Under the pieces are notes generated by a model that was given only the letters and a program-made list of their open reading frames with translations, had not been told where the DNA came from and did not search any database. A DNA stretch of 64,000 bases, from assembly GCA_012295275.1 (NCBI GenBank), contig CM022672.1:29300972-29364971 (forward strand). Reading direction: 5' to 3'. The DNA comes from Chrysomallon squamiferum. Its lineage: Eukaryota > Mollusca > Gastropoda > Neomphalida > Peltospiridae. Positions 23,736-35,560 of this stretch are shown piece after piece (the stretch's first letter is position 1; every line of letters starts with the position of its first letter). The translations under genes and the position numbers were made by a program.

Positions 23736-24894
23736 CGCATACGTGAATTTTGTAAAAGGTATCCTAGTAATTTAAGACTTCTTATACACAGCACATTAAC
23801 TCAGAAATACCATATATAGACTCAAATACTGCTTCAACACATTTAGCATTCGAGAAACTGTTATCAAATCAAGCAGGCAGGTGAAAGATAGGTTTTTATT
23901 TCAGTGTTGTAATCCAGGTTCATTTTAACATATGTACGATTTACATGAACAGCTTTGTCAATCATTTATCCAGTGTTAAAAACATATAAATTCGAAAAGA
24001 ACAATGCAACATACAACTTTGAGATCCGTTTCTAAGACAACTTTTAACATCAATTTTAAATATATGAACAAAATATGCAGTTTAAAAATAAATAAGTTTA
24101 ATTTCTTTACGGTGAAGAGATCACAATACGAACTGAAAGTTTTGGCTTTGTATCTTACACAAAAGTAGGTTTTTTTTTGACATACTCCCTTTATTAACTC
24201 TTTTATAATGACAGTAACTTTGGTATGTTAGATAAAATTACTACTACTACTAGTAATAATAATAAGAAGAAGTAATATACCACTTTCAATAAATATTAGA
24301 AAACGAGAAACGTAAACGTAAACTAAAATAACCTAAATAAAAAATAAATAAATACAAAATTAAATTAAATTAACTAAGTAAGTAAATAAATAATGAATAA
24401 ATAATGAATAATTAATGGAAACATAGCTATTAATCTACATTAGCTAACATATATACAAGTTATCTATAAAGTAAAGTTAATTTTTTCTTTTATTTAAATT
24501 CAGTTATAAAATTATTTCTATTATCGAGGCTCTGTGACGTACAATTTAAGGAGCACTATTAAAGTCGACATATAAACAAAACCTCTATCCTGAATTTATC
24601 ATTAATTGAATACTATATAAACATATTAATAACTGAAAATATTTTCCCTGTCATTTAAATAACCTGGAATAAATCAGATTTAATTTGACCCATCTATAAC
24701 AGAATGAGAAATTCAGAAACAGGGGGAGAGAACTCAAGTACCAAATATTTGCTTTTATTGGCAAGTTATGATGAATACGTTGAAAAGAGTGGACGATTAA
24801 TGCTGCATGTTAATTGAACTGCATTTTTAACGAAGCTCATAAATCAAAAATAAAATATACAGAATGCTTTACAGAGGATGAACAGTTAATATTA

Positions 24895-25004
<110 letters not shown>

Positions 25005-25106
25005 GATCAACATTGTACATTCGTAGCTGAAAATATCCTAATTTGTGAAAATATTATGTCCACTTATAACAGAACATTTCTGCCAGTTTTCTAGTTAATC
25101 ATTATA

Positions 25107-25290
25107 ATTTAGTGCCGAATTTCAAACTGACATATTGGCTGCCAAATTTCTAAAAATTCACTTACTGACTGCAACTTTTCGAAGAATTCACTAACTGACT
25201 GCAACTTTTCGAAGAATTCACTAATTGATTGCCAACTTTCTAATAATTCACTCAAAGACTGCAACTTTTCAAAAATTAACTCAGAATTTT
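25107..25290 (-). repeat. 30-bp minisatellite just past the stop of the - strand gene
   Basis: About six imperfect 30-bp units; the two central ones (25167-25226) are almost identical, with core GACTGCAACTTTTCGAAGAA. Because 30 is a multiple of three, the - strand stays open across it (25324-25109, 71 aa) and reads as a 10-residue repeat such as SVSEFFEKLQ. It lies 155 bp beyond the TAA in a different frame, so it is most simply a 3' UTR or downstream repeat. Confidence 0.8.
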
Positions 25291-25478
25291 CGAAGAAGTC
25301 TCCTGTTGAATGATATACCCCCAAAAATCACAACTTTCCAACACTTATTTCTACAACGGCATCCATTAGAAGTTATTTGTGTATTAACGAACATCGGATT
25401 TATCAGTGACTCGCTAGCAGTTTCACAAACAGAAGATAAAATAACATCTGTACACAGGTAAATGACTGGTTCTCTACA

Positions 25479-26288
25479 TTAAAGGGGCGGGAGTTCGATG
25501 TGACTCCTAGACTTCAGTCGATCTGCTCTGGTAATTTTCAGTCCCTGCAACCACCTTTCACATTTATCATTGCTCTCCTCCTCCGTGGGGTGGTGGTAGT
25601 GCTGGTTGTTGCTGATGCGGGAGTAGTCGTCGCCGGGGTCGCTGAAACGATCGACGTCGTTCGCCGCAGCCGGCTGTTTACTAAAGCACTTGAAATTACG
25701 TTCATTGAAATCCTCCAGTCGGAGCAGAGCATCGTCCCTGAGCGCAGGCTGGAGAGACACAAACACCTCCTGGCCGAGGCTTTCTCCCGAAGACGTGCGG
25801 TGGCAGGCGGGATACTCTCGCTTGTTACGTCTCGATAACACAGGAGTCGAACCAGGAGACTCGCGGTTCGAGTCCTTTAAAGACGGGTGACTGTGTTTAC
25901 TTCCTGGTGTTGACGGTGGCGTTGGTGTCTCAGACCGAACGCCGCAGTCGTCTAAAAGCAGACGATTTCCTGTCCGTGGAGAAGTGAGATTTGTAGTTGG
26001 GACTCGAACGGTAATTTCTCCTTCCACTGGGATGTCACACACTGGGGACACTTCTTCTTGGGGCGGTATCAGCTGGGGACATGATCTGTATCTTGAGAGT
26101 GAGCAAGTTGACGGTCGCCTTGAGCCGCCGCCACCGCCTTCGTTCAACAAGTCCTCGTCTTCGTCAGGATCGAGAAGCTCGAGTCGAAGCGAGGACTTTC
26201 TGCGGCCAGTGTTTGGGATGTTCTGGGTGAGACTCTGTAACTTCTCACAGGGCAGAATCGATTCTGAGGCTGGTTTAAGCGTATCCAT
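25479..26288 (-). CDS. Terminal coding exon of an unrecognised Ser/Pro-rich protein (269 aa)
   Basis: I do not recognise this protein. A 270-codon open frame (stop TAA at 25479-25481) with balanced codon use and much higher GC than its surroundings looks like a real exon. It begins MDTLKPASESILPCEK. Features: RRKSSLRL (29-36) and RRPSTCSLSRYRSCPQL (57-73), both with basophilic-kinase-type RRxS sites; an acidic DPDEDEDLL patch (40-48); Gly run (51-55); TPTPPSTPGS proline-directed sites; HYHHPTEEES; and a compact C-terminal block from Cys243 (CERWLQGLKI, then RADRLKSRSHIELPPL) that looks like the conserved part. No signal peptide or membrane span, so probably intracellular and largely disordered. 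On the - strand TATATTTTTCAG lies directly before the ATG, so this is the last coding exon and the Met may be internal to a longer product. Upstream exons were not found. Confidence 0.75.
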   Translation of the reverse strand: MDTLKPASESILPCEKLQSLTQNIPNTGRRKSSLRLELLDPDEDEDLLNEGGGGGSRRPSTCSLSRYRSCPQLIPPQEEVSPVCDIPVEGEITVRVPTTNLTSPRTGNRLLLDDCGVRSETPTPPSTPGSKHSHPSLKDSNRESPGSTPVLSRRNKREYPACHRTSSGESLGQEVFVSLQPALRDDALLRLEDFNERNFKCFSKQPAAANDVDRFSDPGDDYSRISNNQHYHHPTEEESNDKCERWLQGLKITRADRLKSRSHIELPPL

Positions 26289-26300
26289 CTGAAAAATATA
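26289..26300 (-). other. Splice acceptor directly before the ATG of the - strand exon
   Basis: Read on the - strand the sequence is TATATTTTTCAG, then ATG. The pyrimidine tract and CAG make a good 3' splice site. It implies that transcription starts at higher coordinates and that the exon start either holds the initiator Met (a 5' UTR intron) or joins an upstream coding exon in phase 0. Confidence 0.6.
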
Positions 26301-26540
26301 GAAATGTAAAAATGTTCATCAGATACATTGTCCAAATTCAGTCCTAGATACAGGTAATATAGCTTGAATACTACATCAAAGATGTTGGCTTCATTATTAT
26401 AAAACAAAAAGATATTTGACCGAAGACCTGAAGTCCTTAAGTAAAATATATTAAATCTCTTTGTTTCAGTTTTAAATAAGTAGCTTATCTGATTACTACT
26501 GTTAAGTATAACAAGCTTTTGAATTAGATAGATAAACAGA

Positions 26541-26785
26541 GGTAGTAGTAGTGGTAGTAGTAGTAGTAGTAGCAGTAGTAGTAGTAGTGGTAGAAGCAGC
26601 GGCAATGGCCACAACAGCTGCCTTAGTAGTAACAGTAATAACGGTAGTAGTGGTACTGTGGTTATTGTTGCTGGTAGTAGTATTAAAAACAGTTATAGTA
26701 GCAAGGTTGTTGCAGTAGCAGAACCAAGCAGCTGCTGTAGTACTAACAGTAGTAGTTGTTGTAGTAGTTGTAGTAGTTGAAGAAG
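26541..26785 (+). repeat. AGT-type trinucleotide region
   Basis: Degenerate AGT/GGT/GCA triplets, 250 bp upstream of the - strand exon and therefore inside its last intron. Confidence 0.85.
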
Positions 26786-27405
26786 TAATAGCAGATTTTG
26801 TGCTAAATCAGCATACATAAAACTGAAAATTTACACCGAGAGAGAACGACTGATGGCTCGACATAAATTACTGCAGCCGATGCATTTAGATGTAAGATTC
26901 AAAATGTCAAACCTACACACAAATCCACACGCACGCACGCACACTCTCTCATATCTTTATACGCACCACGGCAGTATAAAGTCAAGTAGAACGACAGATG
27001 CATCTGACATCAGTTGTGGTACTCCAAAGAAAATTTTTATCAAATTTGTTTCTAATGTATCAAATTTAAGCTAAATTTATTAGATTGTTTATAAGCGCGT
27101 TGTTATCCGATATTAAAAACAAATCAACTAACGTTGACAAACTAACATTGTATGTAAAAAAGAGAAAGACAGCATAGGTTACAGACATACACTTACATTA
27201 TGACATGTAGATGTATTATAATATTACACTTTTCCAAAAATCACGAAACATATCTGTAGTAAATAGAAGGCAACTTATCTTGGTATATAGCAATACTCAG
27301 CAGCGGTGCCTGAATTCCAACACTGGTCTAAGTTTCAAGATGAAATAAGATTAATTATAAAGAAACCAAACTGATCTGAAAAATGATAATGTAGATGGAC
27401 GCATC

Positions 27406-27415
<10 letters not shown>

Positions 27416-27465
<50 letters not shown>

Positions 27466-27500
27466 GTGTGTGTGCGTGCTTGTGTGTGTGCGTGTGTGTA
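27416..27500 (+). repeat. (GT)n microsatellite
   Basis: GT run with a few GC steps. Confidence 0.95.
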
Positions 27501-27864
27501 GTCGCTCTTCATGTGATTTTCGTTAAACAAAATAATTATAGATTAATATAAACGCTATAAAGACGGCTTGACATGGGCGACTATTGTGTGTCGCTTATAG
27601 AAAGTGTAGTAACAGACAGAAAGAAATCATGTTGTGCTCGAGGCGACTTTTCAGAATAGCAACTTTTCAAACAGACGTGTGAACTGAGCCAGCGGCCGCA
27701 GTGGCTGGGCGTCGAGTCGACACATTTAGCAGCAGAGTCTGGCACTCGAGATGATTATAGCTCCACTGATAATATATTTCTGTGTCAGAAACGAAATAAC
27801 TTTCAATTGATTTCCAAATGAAAATGTAGGAGGACTGCCACAGTTGAAAGTAGATGAACTATAA

Positions 27865-27966
<102 letters not shown>

Positions 27967-28843
27967 TAGAATAAAGTACAGTTGTATATATCTGTCAGTT
28001 TTCTCTGTGTCAGTTCGCTCTGTCTCTTTTTATCATTCTTTTTGCCCTTTCCTTTCGGTTTTTATGTTCCCGAAAAGCTCAAATTAATTTTTATTTTAAG
28101 TTGAAAAATATAAAACTGTCATCCTAATATAAAGAAATGTGATGAAATTAAAGTTTCTGCTATTCAAGTTATTTGTAGCATCTTTTTAAAATTATTATTA
28201 TTATCTTTTTTTTTCTTTCTTTTTTTAAATTATTGTTGTTGGTTTTTTTTTTTTTTTTTTTTTTTTTTGTTGTTTTTTTAGAATTAACTCGCATGGTTTA
28301 TGAACAGGAATAGAAATAGTAGGCGTAAGGCAAACGCGGCGTAATCTGATGTTGATCAAAGGTCTAGTAATATCGCTGCACCTGAAATGTGTTTATGAAT
28401 CATAGACTGGTCCCGCAATGTAATCAGTTACCATAAATAGCATAGTTATTTTTAGATTACCAGACAAATGATATTTCCATGTATTTATTTTATTTTACTT
28501 AATTAATTATATTATTATTGTTATTATTAAGGTATTTTTAATTATTATTATTATTCCCCGCCCCCCAAATGACTCTGTGAGTGTCAAAACGTTAGTTTAA
28601 CGGACAGAGTTAGGTGTCAAACATCCTGTGTTAATCTTAGTCTTCAGATGCAAACAGCTAGTTCTGTTTTCTTTCTTTATTTGTTTTTACATCCATAGTG
28701 ATTCGGTATGTCTGTCAATGACAATATTGAAGGGAAAACCCCACTGTAACAGTATTATGATATATTTTTATCAAAACCCGATATTATAACTGCACCTTCC
28801 TTCAGACAGTGAAGACAAAAACCACATCTGTTTTTGTTGATTA

Positions 28844-28936
28844 ATTTTCCTTTCTTTTCTTTCTTTTCTTTCTTTATTTCTTTATTTCTTTCTTTCTTTT
28901 CTTCTTCTTCTTCTTCTTCTTCTTCTTCTTCTTCTT
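28844..28936 (+). repeat. TTTC/TTC polypyrimidine tract
   Basis: TTTC tetranucleotides followed by about 12 TTC triplets, about 70 bp from the B box at 29005-29022. Confidence 0.9.
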
Positions 28937-29004
28937 TATTTATTTTTTTTTTTTATCAAAAAGACAAGAACAATAACAGGAATTAAAAAATTAATCAATT
29001 TACG

Positions 29005-29105
29005 ACCGGCGGGATTCGAACTCTAGAGCGTAAGGTTGCTGACAATTACCTCCGTGTTTCAGAGTAACTGAGCATGGCAGATGTGCACTTGACCAGTGGA
29101 GTAGC
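29005..29105 (-). mobile_element. tRNA-headed SINE-like remnant, - strand
   Basis: On the - strand AGTTCGAATCCCGCC is a clear B box, preceded by an A-box-like TGGTCAAGTGC. The A-to-B spacing is wider than in a tRNA. A TTC/TTTC-rich stretch lies at lower coordinates. Confidence 0.4.
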
Positions 29106-29548
29106 GCGTCTCTCGCCCTCATTTTGCAGACAGTCATTAGCATCGTTTGAGACGCATACCTCACTCTCATTCGTGTTTGAACAATCTTCTGTAGGTTTGT
29201 ACAGCCTCGCCAATGTATAATTTAAATGTCCTTACGACTGGAAAAATCCCATTGATCCAAGTGCCGGAATTTCGGAGAAATAATTGGCCACGTACATCAG
29301 TGTACAAATCCTCGTGAAATTGTTATGACGAACCATGAGTAAATTTGATAAATGAGGTCAATGAACTAACTGTAATATACGTTTATAAACAAGATAAATA
29401 TGTTTTGAAAGTTAAAAGTTTTGCATTTGATGAGAAGAAAAGGAAGAAAAAAGTATATATATTTATATATATATTTCTTTTTTCTTTAATGACTAACCGA
29501 GAAATAAATCTTGCAATGCAAAGAGGCACAAAACAATACATACATCAC

Positions 29549-29679
29549 ACATACATATATATATATATATATACATATACATACATACATACGTACAAAC
29601 ATTATATATGTACAAACATATACACACATACACACACATACACATGATCATATATGACAAATATATTTCATTTTTACTT

Positions 29680-29758
<79 letters not shown>

Positions 29759-29766
29759 TCTCTCTC
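29549..29766 (+). repeat. TA/CATA/CA and (CT)n cluster
   Basis: TA and ATAC repeats (29549-29645), then CT (29682-29766) with one GT interruption. Confidence 0.95.
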
Positions 29767-30309
29767 ATTCAAACTCTTATATACACACACATTCGCAGGC
29801 AAACATACACACATAATGTGTATTGTCCCTCTCCATCCACTATCTATCCACCCCTACTTTCACCGATACTAAAGTTTGGTAAATCCAGTCATCTCATCTG
29901 CTGTGACACACCCTGCGGAGGTAACGATTTATTTAATTACTGGAAGATTCGTAAAGCATGTTTGTTTTCAAGTCCATTGTGATAAATACACAACTGAAAA
30001 ATCATAAATCAATACACGCGTATTTTCATAAACTAATTTCTTTTAAAATCGGTTGGTGAATATCAAAACATTGATCCTTTTCAAAACTAAATATCTTGGG
30101 TGCAAGAATATTTTATATATTTTGAAAAGATAGGATAGCATATATTCAACTTTTAATATATCTGTCAATGGGCGACTAACGGGAATAGATCCTACGTCAA
30201 TTCTTATATAAAATTTTATTTCTTTAACATTATCTAACATGATGTACAGACGTGAACAAATTCAGCAAGACAACATACCAAACCATATGTCCTGTGTATG
30301 TTTCAATGG

Positions 30310-30348
<39 letters not shown>

Positions 30349-30366
30349 CATGTGTGTGTGTGTGTT

Positions 30367-30856
30367 TGTGAGTGTATATATGTGTGTATATTTGTGACTG
30401 TATATATGTGTGTATATTTGTGAGTGTATATATGTGTGTGTATTTGTGAGTGTATATATGTGTGTATATTTGTGACTGTATATATGTGTGTATATTTGTA
30501 AGTGTATATATATGTGTGTATATTTGTGACTGTATATATATGTGTATATTTGTAAGTGTATATATGTGTGTATATTTGTAAGTGTATATATGTGTGTATA
30601 TTTGTGACTGTATATATGTGTGTATATTTGTAAGTGTATATATGTGTATATTTGTAAGTGTATATATGTGTGTATATTTGTAAGTGTATATATGTGTGTA
30701 TATTTGTGACTGTATATATGTGTGTATATTTGTAAGTGTATATATGTGTGTATATTTGTAAGTGTATATATGTGTGTATATTTGTGACTGTATATATGTG
30801 TGTATATTTGTAAGTGTATATATGTGTGTATATTTGTGACTGTATATATATGTGTC
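30367..30856 (+). repeat. 26-bp minisatellite, about 19 units
   Basis: Unit: TGTATATATGTGTGTATATT then TGTGAC, TGTGAG or TGTAAG. Units differ mainly at those last bases, giving an ordered string of variants. A GT-rich tract (30311-30366) leads into it. Confidence 0.9.
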
Positions 30857-31356
30857 TGCCTTTATAAAAATATATATATATTACACGTGTGAGCGAATGT
30901 CAGACAAAAACTCATAATAAATTAGCTCTGGATGATAAGGAAAATAAAACATTCGATCGAAAGTCACAGACGTCATTCCGTGTCTCTGCCACTAGACGCA
31001 CGTCGTGGATTTGTCTGTGATTTATTTAATGGAAGGAGAAATGTGTCTTTAAGAAGGGAATCGCGATGTAATGAAGAACAAATCCCATGCATGCAAAACG
31101 TGAGTCACTAGCAGATGGGCAGATTGCTAGTGGCAATGAAAACGTCTACAACGCCACGAATCAGCAGTCTGCTGTGAGCGTTCTGTAACATCATCATCAC
31201 AACCATCATCATCATCATCAGCAGCAGCAGCATCGTCATTAATATCATTATATAACTGATTAATTATTTTAGTCTGTCCAATTTTTTAGTACAAAGAATT
31301 TTTTATTTTTTTTTTTTGACAATGGATAATGATACATTTGTAGTTATCTTTTTCAT

Positions 31357-31360
<4 letters not shown>

Positions 31361-31441
<81 letters not shown>
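31361..31441 (+). repeat. (CT)40 microsatellite
   Basis: Pure CT run followed shortly by a GT run. Confidence 0.98.
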
Positions 31442-31445
<4 letters not shown>

Positions 31446-32424
31446 GATCCTCTGTGTGTGTGTGTGTGTGTGAATCTATCACAAACTATATATCAGTTTA
31501 TCACGAGCAGAAAAAAGATGTTGATCACGTAATTCGCTTTTCTTTCCTGGTAAGCAGTCGTGACGCTGTTTACAAAGATATCACAGATTTCAGTCTCTTT
31601 GAAACTGTGCAGTGCTGACGTGACATCTGCTGCTTGATAGACAGATTTAATATGGAAAACCTCAATGAATAAATAAATGAATAAAAAAAATATTTTAATA
31701 CTGACGGTAAGCCTGTATCAGTCACACAGGCGCTTGTTTGAAGATATATGACGTTGTTGTTACCTACCCAACAACTTTAATTCATCCGTCGTCTGTAATG
31801 TCGTTGTACTCTCAGAAAATTGTTCTGATACTTTTTAATTACACACAAACACACGCACTCACGTATATAACATATTCAAACACAAACACACACACTATAT
31901 TCACACGACACGCACGCTCATACACTCAGGCTTAACATTAGCATTATTTAGTTATTTTCTTACCATTTTTTGTTTTTGTTTTTGTTAATGTGTCTTTCGT
32001 TTATTTGTTGTTTTATATCATTATTTTCCTGCTGCACTTATGTTGTCGCATCATATGAAGATTAGCTGTGAATTATTCCAACATTTGTAACGAAATAATG
32101 AAAATAGACTTTCCGTGTAAAATAGTTATGCAGCTGTTGATAAAAATCTTAGATACTGTTTCAGTGGTGCAAATAACCACTTTATTTACCATTTATACCG
32201 TCACGCCATGATTATAAATGAAACACTTTCCTCTGAAAATCTACTTTAGAAAAGTACATTATCGTTGTCGGAGGATTTCAAATGACGCCAATTGTAGCCT
32301 TTTATATGAAAGTAGCTGTCATTTTCCATTTTCTATACATTTTCAGATGCGTTTTATAGCACGTGATTATGAACAACGACTATAACTGTTCCGTGTATGA
32401 GGCGTCTGGGAAGGCTGTCAGAGC

Positions 32425-32965
32425 TATTAACGTTAGTATGTTAGAAAGGTAGACCATTAATCAGTCGGATTTCATTATTATGTACTCAGCATTTTCTCTT
32501 TTGTTCTAGAGATTTTATCATTCTAGTTACACACAACCTATCTTAAGCATTTCTTGGTGTAGGCATACGTCACAGAAAACCTAATTTATCAACACTTTTC
32601 ACGTTAGTATGTTAGCGTGTAAGAAAATAATAAGTAAGTTTTTAACATTATTTACGTATAATATTCCCTGCTTTGCACTATACATTTTTAACACTCTAGA
32701 TAAAACTGATCTTACATATTCCTGTCATAGGTATACGTCCCAGTAGACATCTGTCAAAACCCTCTGCGTTAGTTTGTTAAAATGTTAGAGGATTTATCAG
32801 TCGGCTGTACACAACTATTTCTACTTTGCTTCCTAAACTTGTTAACGTTCTACCTGATTGAAGCTGATTTCAAGATTTCCTTCGCTGACAAAAACATTTC
32901 AGAAGAAACAATTTCTCAACTCCTTCTACCTTACAGTGTTAGAATGCTGGAGGATTAATGTGTAA
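32425..32965 (+). repeat. Divergent ~168-bp tandem repeat (four starts)
   Basis: Starts at about 32431, 32604, 32769 and 32936, each with GTTAGTATGTTAG or a variant, often followed by GATTAAT or CAGTCGG. Internal landmarks recur, such as GGCATACGTCACAG in unit 1 and GGTATACGTCCCAG in unit 2. Spacings are 173, 165 and 167 bp. Divergence is high, so the array is old. Confidence 0.7.
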
Positions 32966-33047
32966 TCTCTAACTTTTCTGTTTTAATCTATCTGTCTGTC
33001 TATCCATCCATCCATCCATCCACCATCTATCTATATGTATGTATATA

Positions 33048-33082
<35 letters not shown>

Positions 33083-33363
33083 TCATATTTATATATAATG
33101 TATATATATGTATATATGTATGTATGTACGTATAATGTTAATATTAAAATGGGTTGAACTGTCGTTAAAATTCATTTACTTCATCAGTCCACTCAAGCAT
33201 CCATTAACTTATTCATTCGTTCATTTTTATAGGAATCTAGGAATAAGGGTTGTGTCCTTAGGCAAAGCTGATCTGTGTGGGCCACACCCACACAACCCCC
33301 CCACACCCACACACTAATCTATCACTTAATCTTTTTCTTTTTTCTTTATTATTTAACATGCTA

Positions 33364-33420
33364 GTAGCTGTACAGTCACAGAGCTCACGATTCAGGAGTT
33401 TTGAGTTCTGAGTATCTAGC
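33364..33420 (+). mobile_element. tRNA-headed SINE-like remnant
   Basis: TAGCTGTACAGTCACAGAGC followed 38 bp later by GAGTTCTGAGTAT resembles decayed A and B boxes at tRNA spacing. About 100 bp upstream, GTGTCCTTAGGCAAAGC resembles a motif I associate with animal SINE bodies; that link is from general familiarity only. Confidence 0.35.
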
Positions 33421-33598
33421 AATGCACCCCCACACGGTTAATATGTTACCAAATTAGGTAAAAAGAAGAAAAAAAAGTATCAGTTAGCTGAGAAAAATGC
33501 AGGTGTTAATATCGAAGGATTAACAACAGAGTGTAAAAAGCCAGTTATCTAAAGCATAAATTACCTGAAATAGACGCTTCGAAAATTTTAAATGTTTA

Positions 33599-33654
33599 AA
33601 AAATAATAATAATATAATAAATAATAATAATAACAAAATTAAATTATAGCAAAA

Positions 33655-33706
<52 letters not shown>

Positions 33707-33733
33707 GTAATAGGAATAGTAATAGTAACAGTA

Positions 33734-33819
<86 letters not shown>

Positions 33820-33935
33820 AATAGATAAATAAATAAAATAATATAAACAAACAAACAAATAAAAAAATAAATAAATAAATAAATAAAATAAACTGAAATG
33901 AAATACAATAAATAAGTAAATAAATAAATAAACAG
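33599..33935 (+). repeat. (AAT)n/(AAAT)n microsatellite block
   Basis: Two long AAT arrays (33652-33706, 33736-33812) around AGT/AAC variants, then AAAT repeats. Frames on the other strand read poly-I, poly-L or poly-Y. Confidence 0.97.
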
Positions 33936-34179
33936 CTGGCTGTGTGTCACATCGAGGTAACTGTAGGTTTGTTCTAACACAAGTGAAGATTATTTATCAC
34001 TTCAGCCTGAGGCGAGGCACGTGTCATTTATATATGACGACAGTTGTGCGGGACTACGTAAACAGACAAATATTTCATGACAAACATTCTGAATATAACT
34101 GCGTTAAAAAACTCAGTTATACAACAAGTGACTTTTTTAAAAGTATGCGATTAAAATATCAAACAAACGTGCTCACTTA

Positions 34180-34182
<3 letters not shown>

Positions 34183-34240
<58 letters not shown>
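34183..34240 (+). repeat. (CA)29 microsatellite
   Basis: Pure CA run, followed by CT and TA runs. Confidence 0.98.
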
Positions 34241-34243
<3 letters not shown>

Positions 34244-34580
34244 TGCTTCTCTCTCTCTGTATGTATATATATATATATATATAAACTAAGTAGATTATAT
34301 TACCTGAGAACGGCATATTTTACACAGTTTATTTCTGTCGGTAAATGACAATTTCAGTATTTTTTATATGTTTTCATATTGACGTTTATTACAACTGCAA
34401 CATATGGCAAAATGTCTGCAGAAATATTATAACAAAGAGAAACGCTGCCTGCACAGTATGAAACGATGTTTAGCAATTAGCAGCAAGGCCAGTGTAGTTT
34501 CACCTTTCTTGATAGTAACACGGACTAGAAAGACCTTTGCAAACCTGCTGGACATCGGCTGCAGTTGTAATTATCATAAC

Positions 34581-34700
34581 GAGCTGACCGCAGGGTTTAT
34601 TCTGTCAGCTGTCATATTGACAGTGCCGTAGGGAGTGAGTTCGATTCCAGTTGTTGGACTGAGCATACGTGTGTCGTGTGTATGGCTCTAGACAGACAGG
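34581..34700 (+). mobile_element. tRNA-headed SINE-like remnant
   Basis: GAGCTGACCGCAGGG (A-box-like), then TGTCAGCTGTCA, then GAGTTCGATTCCAG (B box, 34636 onward). This order and spacing is typical of tRNA-derived SINE heads. The segment runs into a GACA/CA-rich stretch. Confidence 0.5.
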
Positions 34701-35326
34701 CAGACAGACAGACACACACACATATACACAGACAGGAGTGTGTGCATATTCAAGTCTGTGTTTGTTTTATTTAAGTCTGTTTATACTTGTTTGTAAGAAT
34801 ATATTTGTAAGCGTGTGTGTATTTGTATGTGTTACACGTAAATATATCGCTATAATCTTAATCAAACATAAATGCATACATCTATCTAAAAATAAAGTAG
34901 TATATATATATGAATGCACCTATGCGTCTCAGTGTATACAGACATGTAGAAACATGCATACATCCATACATACTATATTTAAAATAATAATAATAATAAT
35001 AAAAACATTTTTTTTTTTAAGAAACAAACAAAAAAGTCGAAACGAATTAAAGTCAGTGAGAACAGTTCTACAATAACAGGGAAACTTGCTTTCTCTCATT
35101 ATTTTCGGGACAAAAACAGAACACAGAATGAATATTTATTACATTCAGATTCCCACACAGAAAACATAATGTAGGTATTATGCATTGCACCAACAGCGAT
35201 TTTTATCGCATATTCAATCTGCATTCATCCGTTAATGTTTAAATTACAACGTCAAAGCAGGTTAAGTACACACCCCGTAGATAAACATCGACGACATTGT
35301 GAATAAATGACGTCTTATCTTCAACG

Positions 35327-35329
35327 TGT

Positions 35330-35384
<55 letters not shown>

Positions 35385-35403
35385 GCATGTATGTGTGTGT
35401 ATG

Positions 35404-35449
<46 letters not shown>

Positions 35450-35560
35450 TGTATGTATGTATATGTATATGTACATGTACATGTATATATATATATGTAT
35501 GTGTGTGTGTATGTGTGGTATGTGTGTGTATGTGTGTGTGTATGTGTGTATATGTATTGT
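35327..35560 (+). repeat. GT/TA/GTAT compound repeat
   Basis: GT (to 35366), TA, GTAT tetranucleotides (35421-35460), then GT-rich text. CA/GT runs also occur at 35822-35895 and 35981-36005. Confidence 0.95.

Noticed and set aside
25500-26292. + strand and alternate - strand frames within the 269-aa exon
   Set aside because: Antisense or out-of-frame shadows; the 269-aa frame is longest and has a plausible acceptor and composition.
29005-29105. Genuine tRNA genes at the B-box sites (21.4, 29.0, 34.6, 46.8, 52.9 kb)
   Set aside because: T-stem and acceptor-stem pairing fail on inspection; better explained as SINE heads. tRNAscan-SE would settle it.
33520-33980. Long - strand frames of poly-Ile, poly-Leu or poly-Tyr
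   Set aside because: Three frames of the same AAT array; no coding signal outside it.
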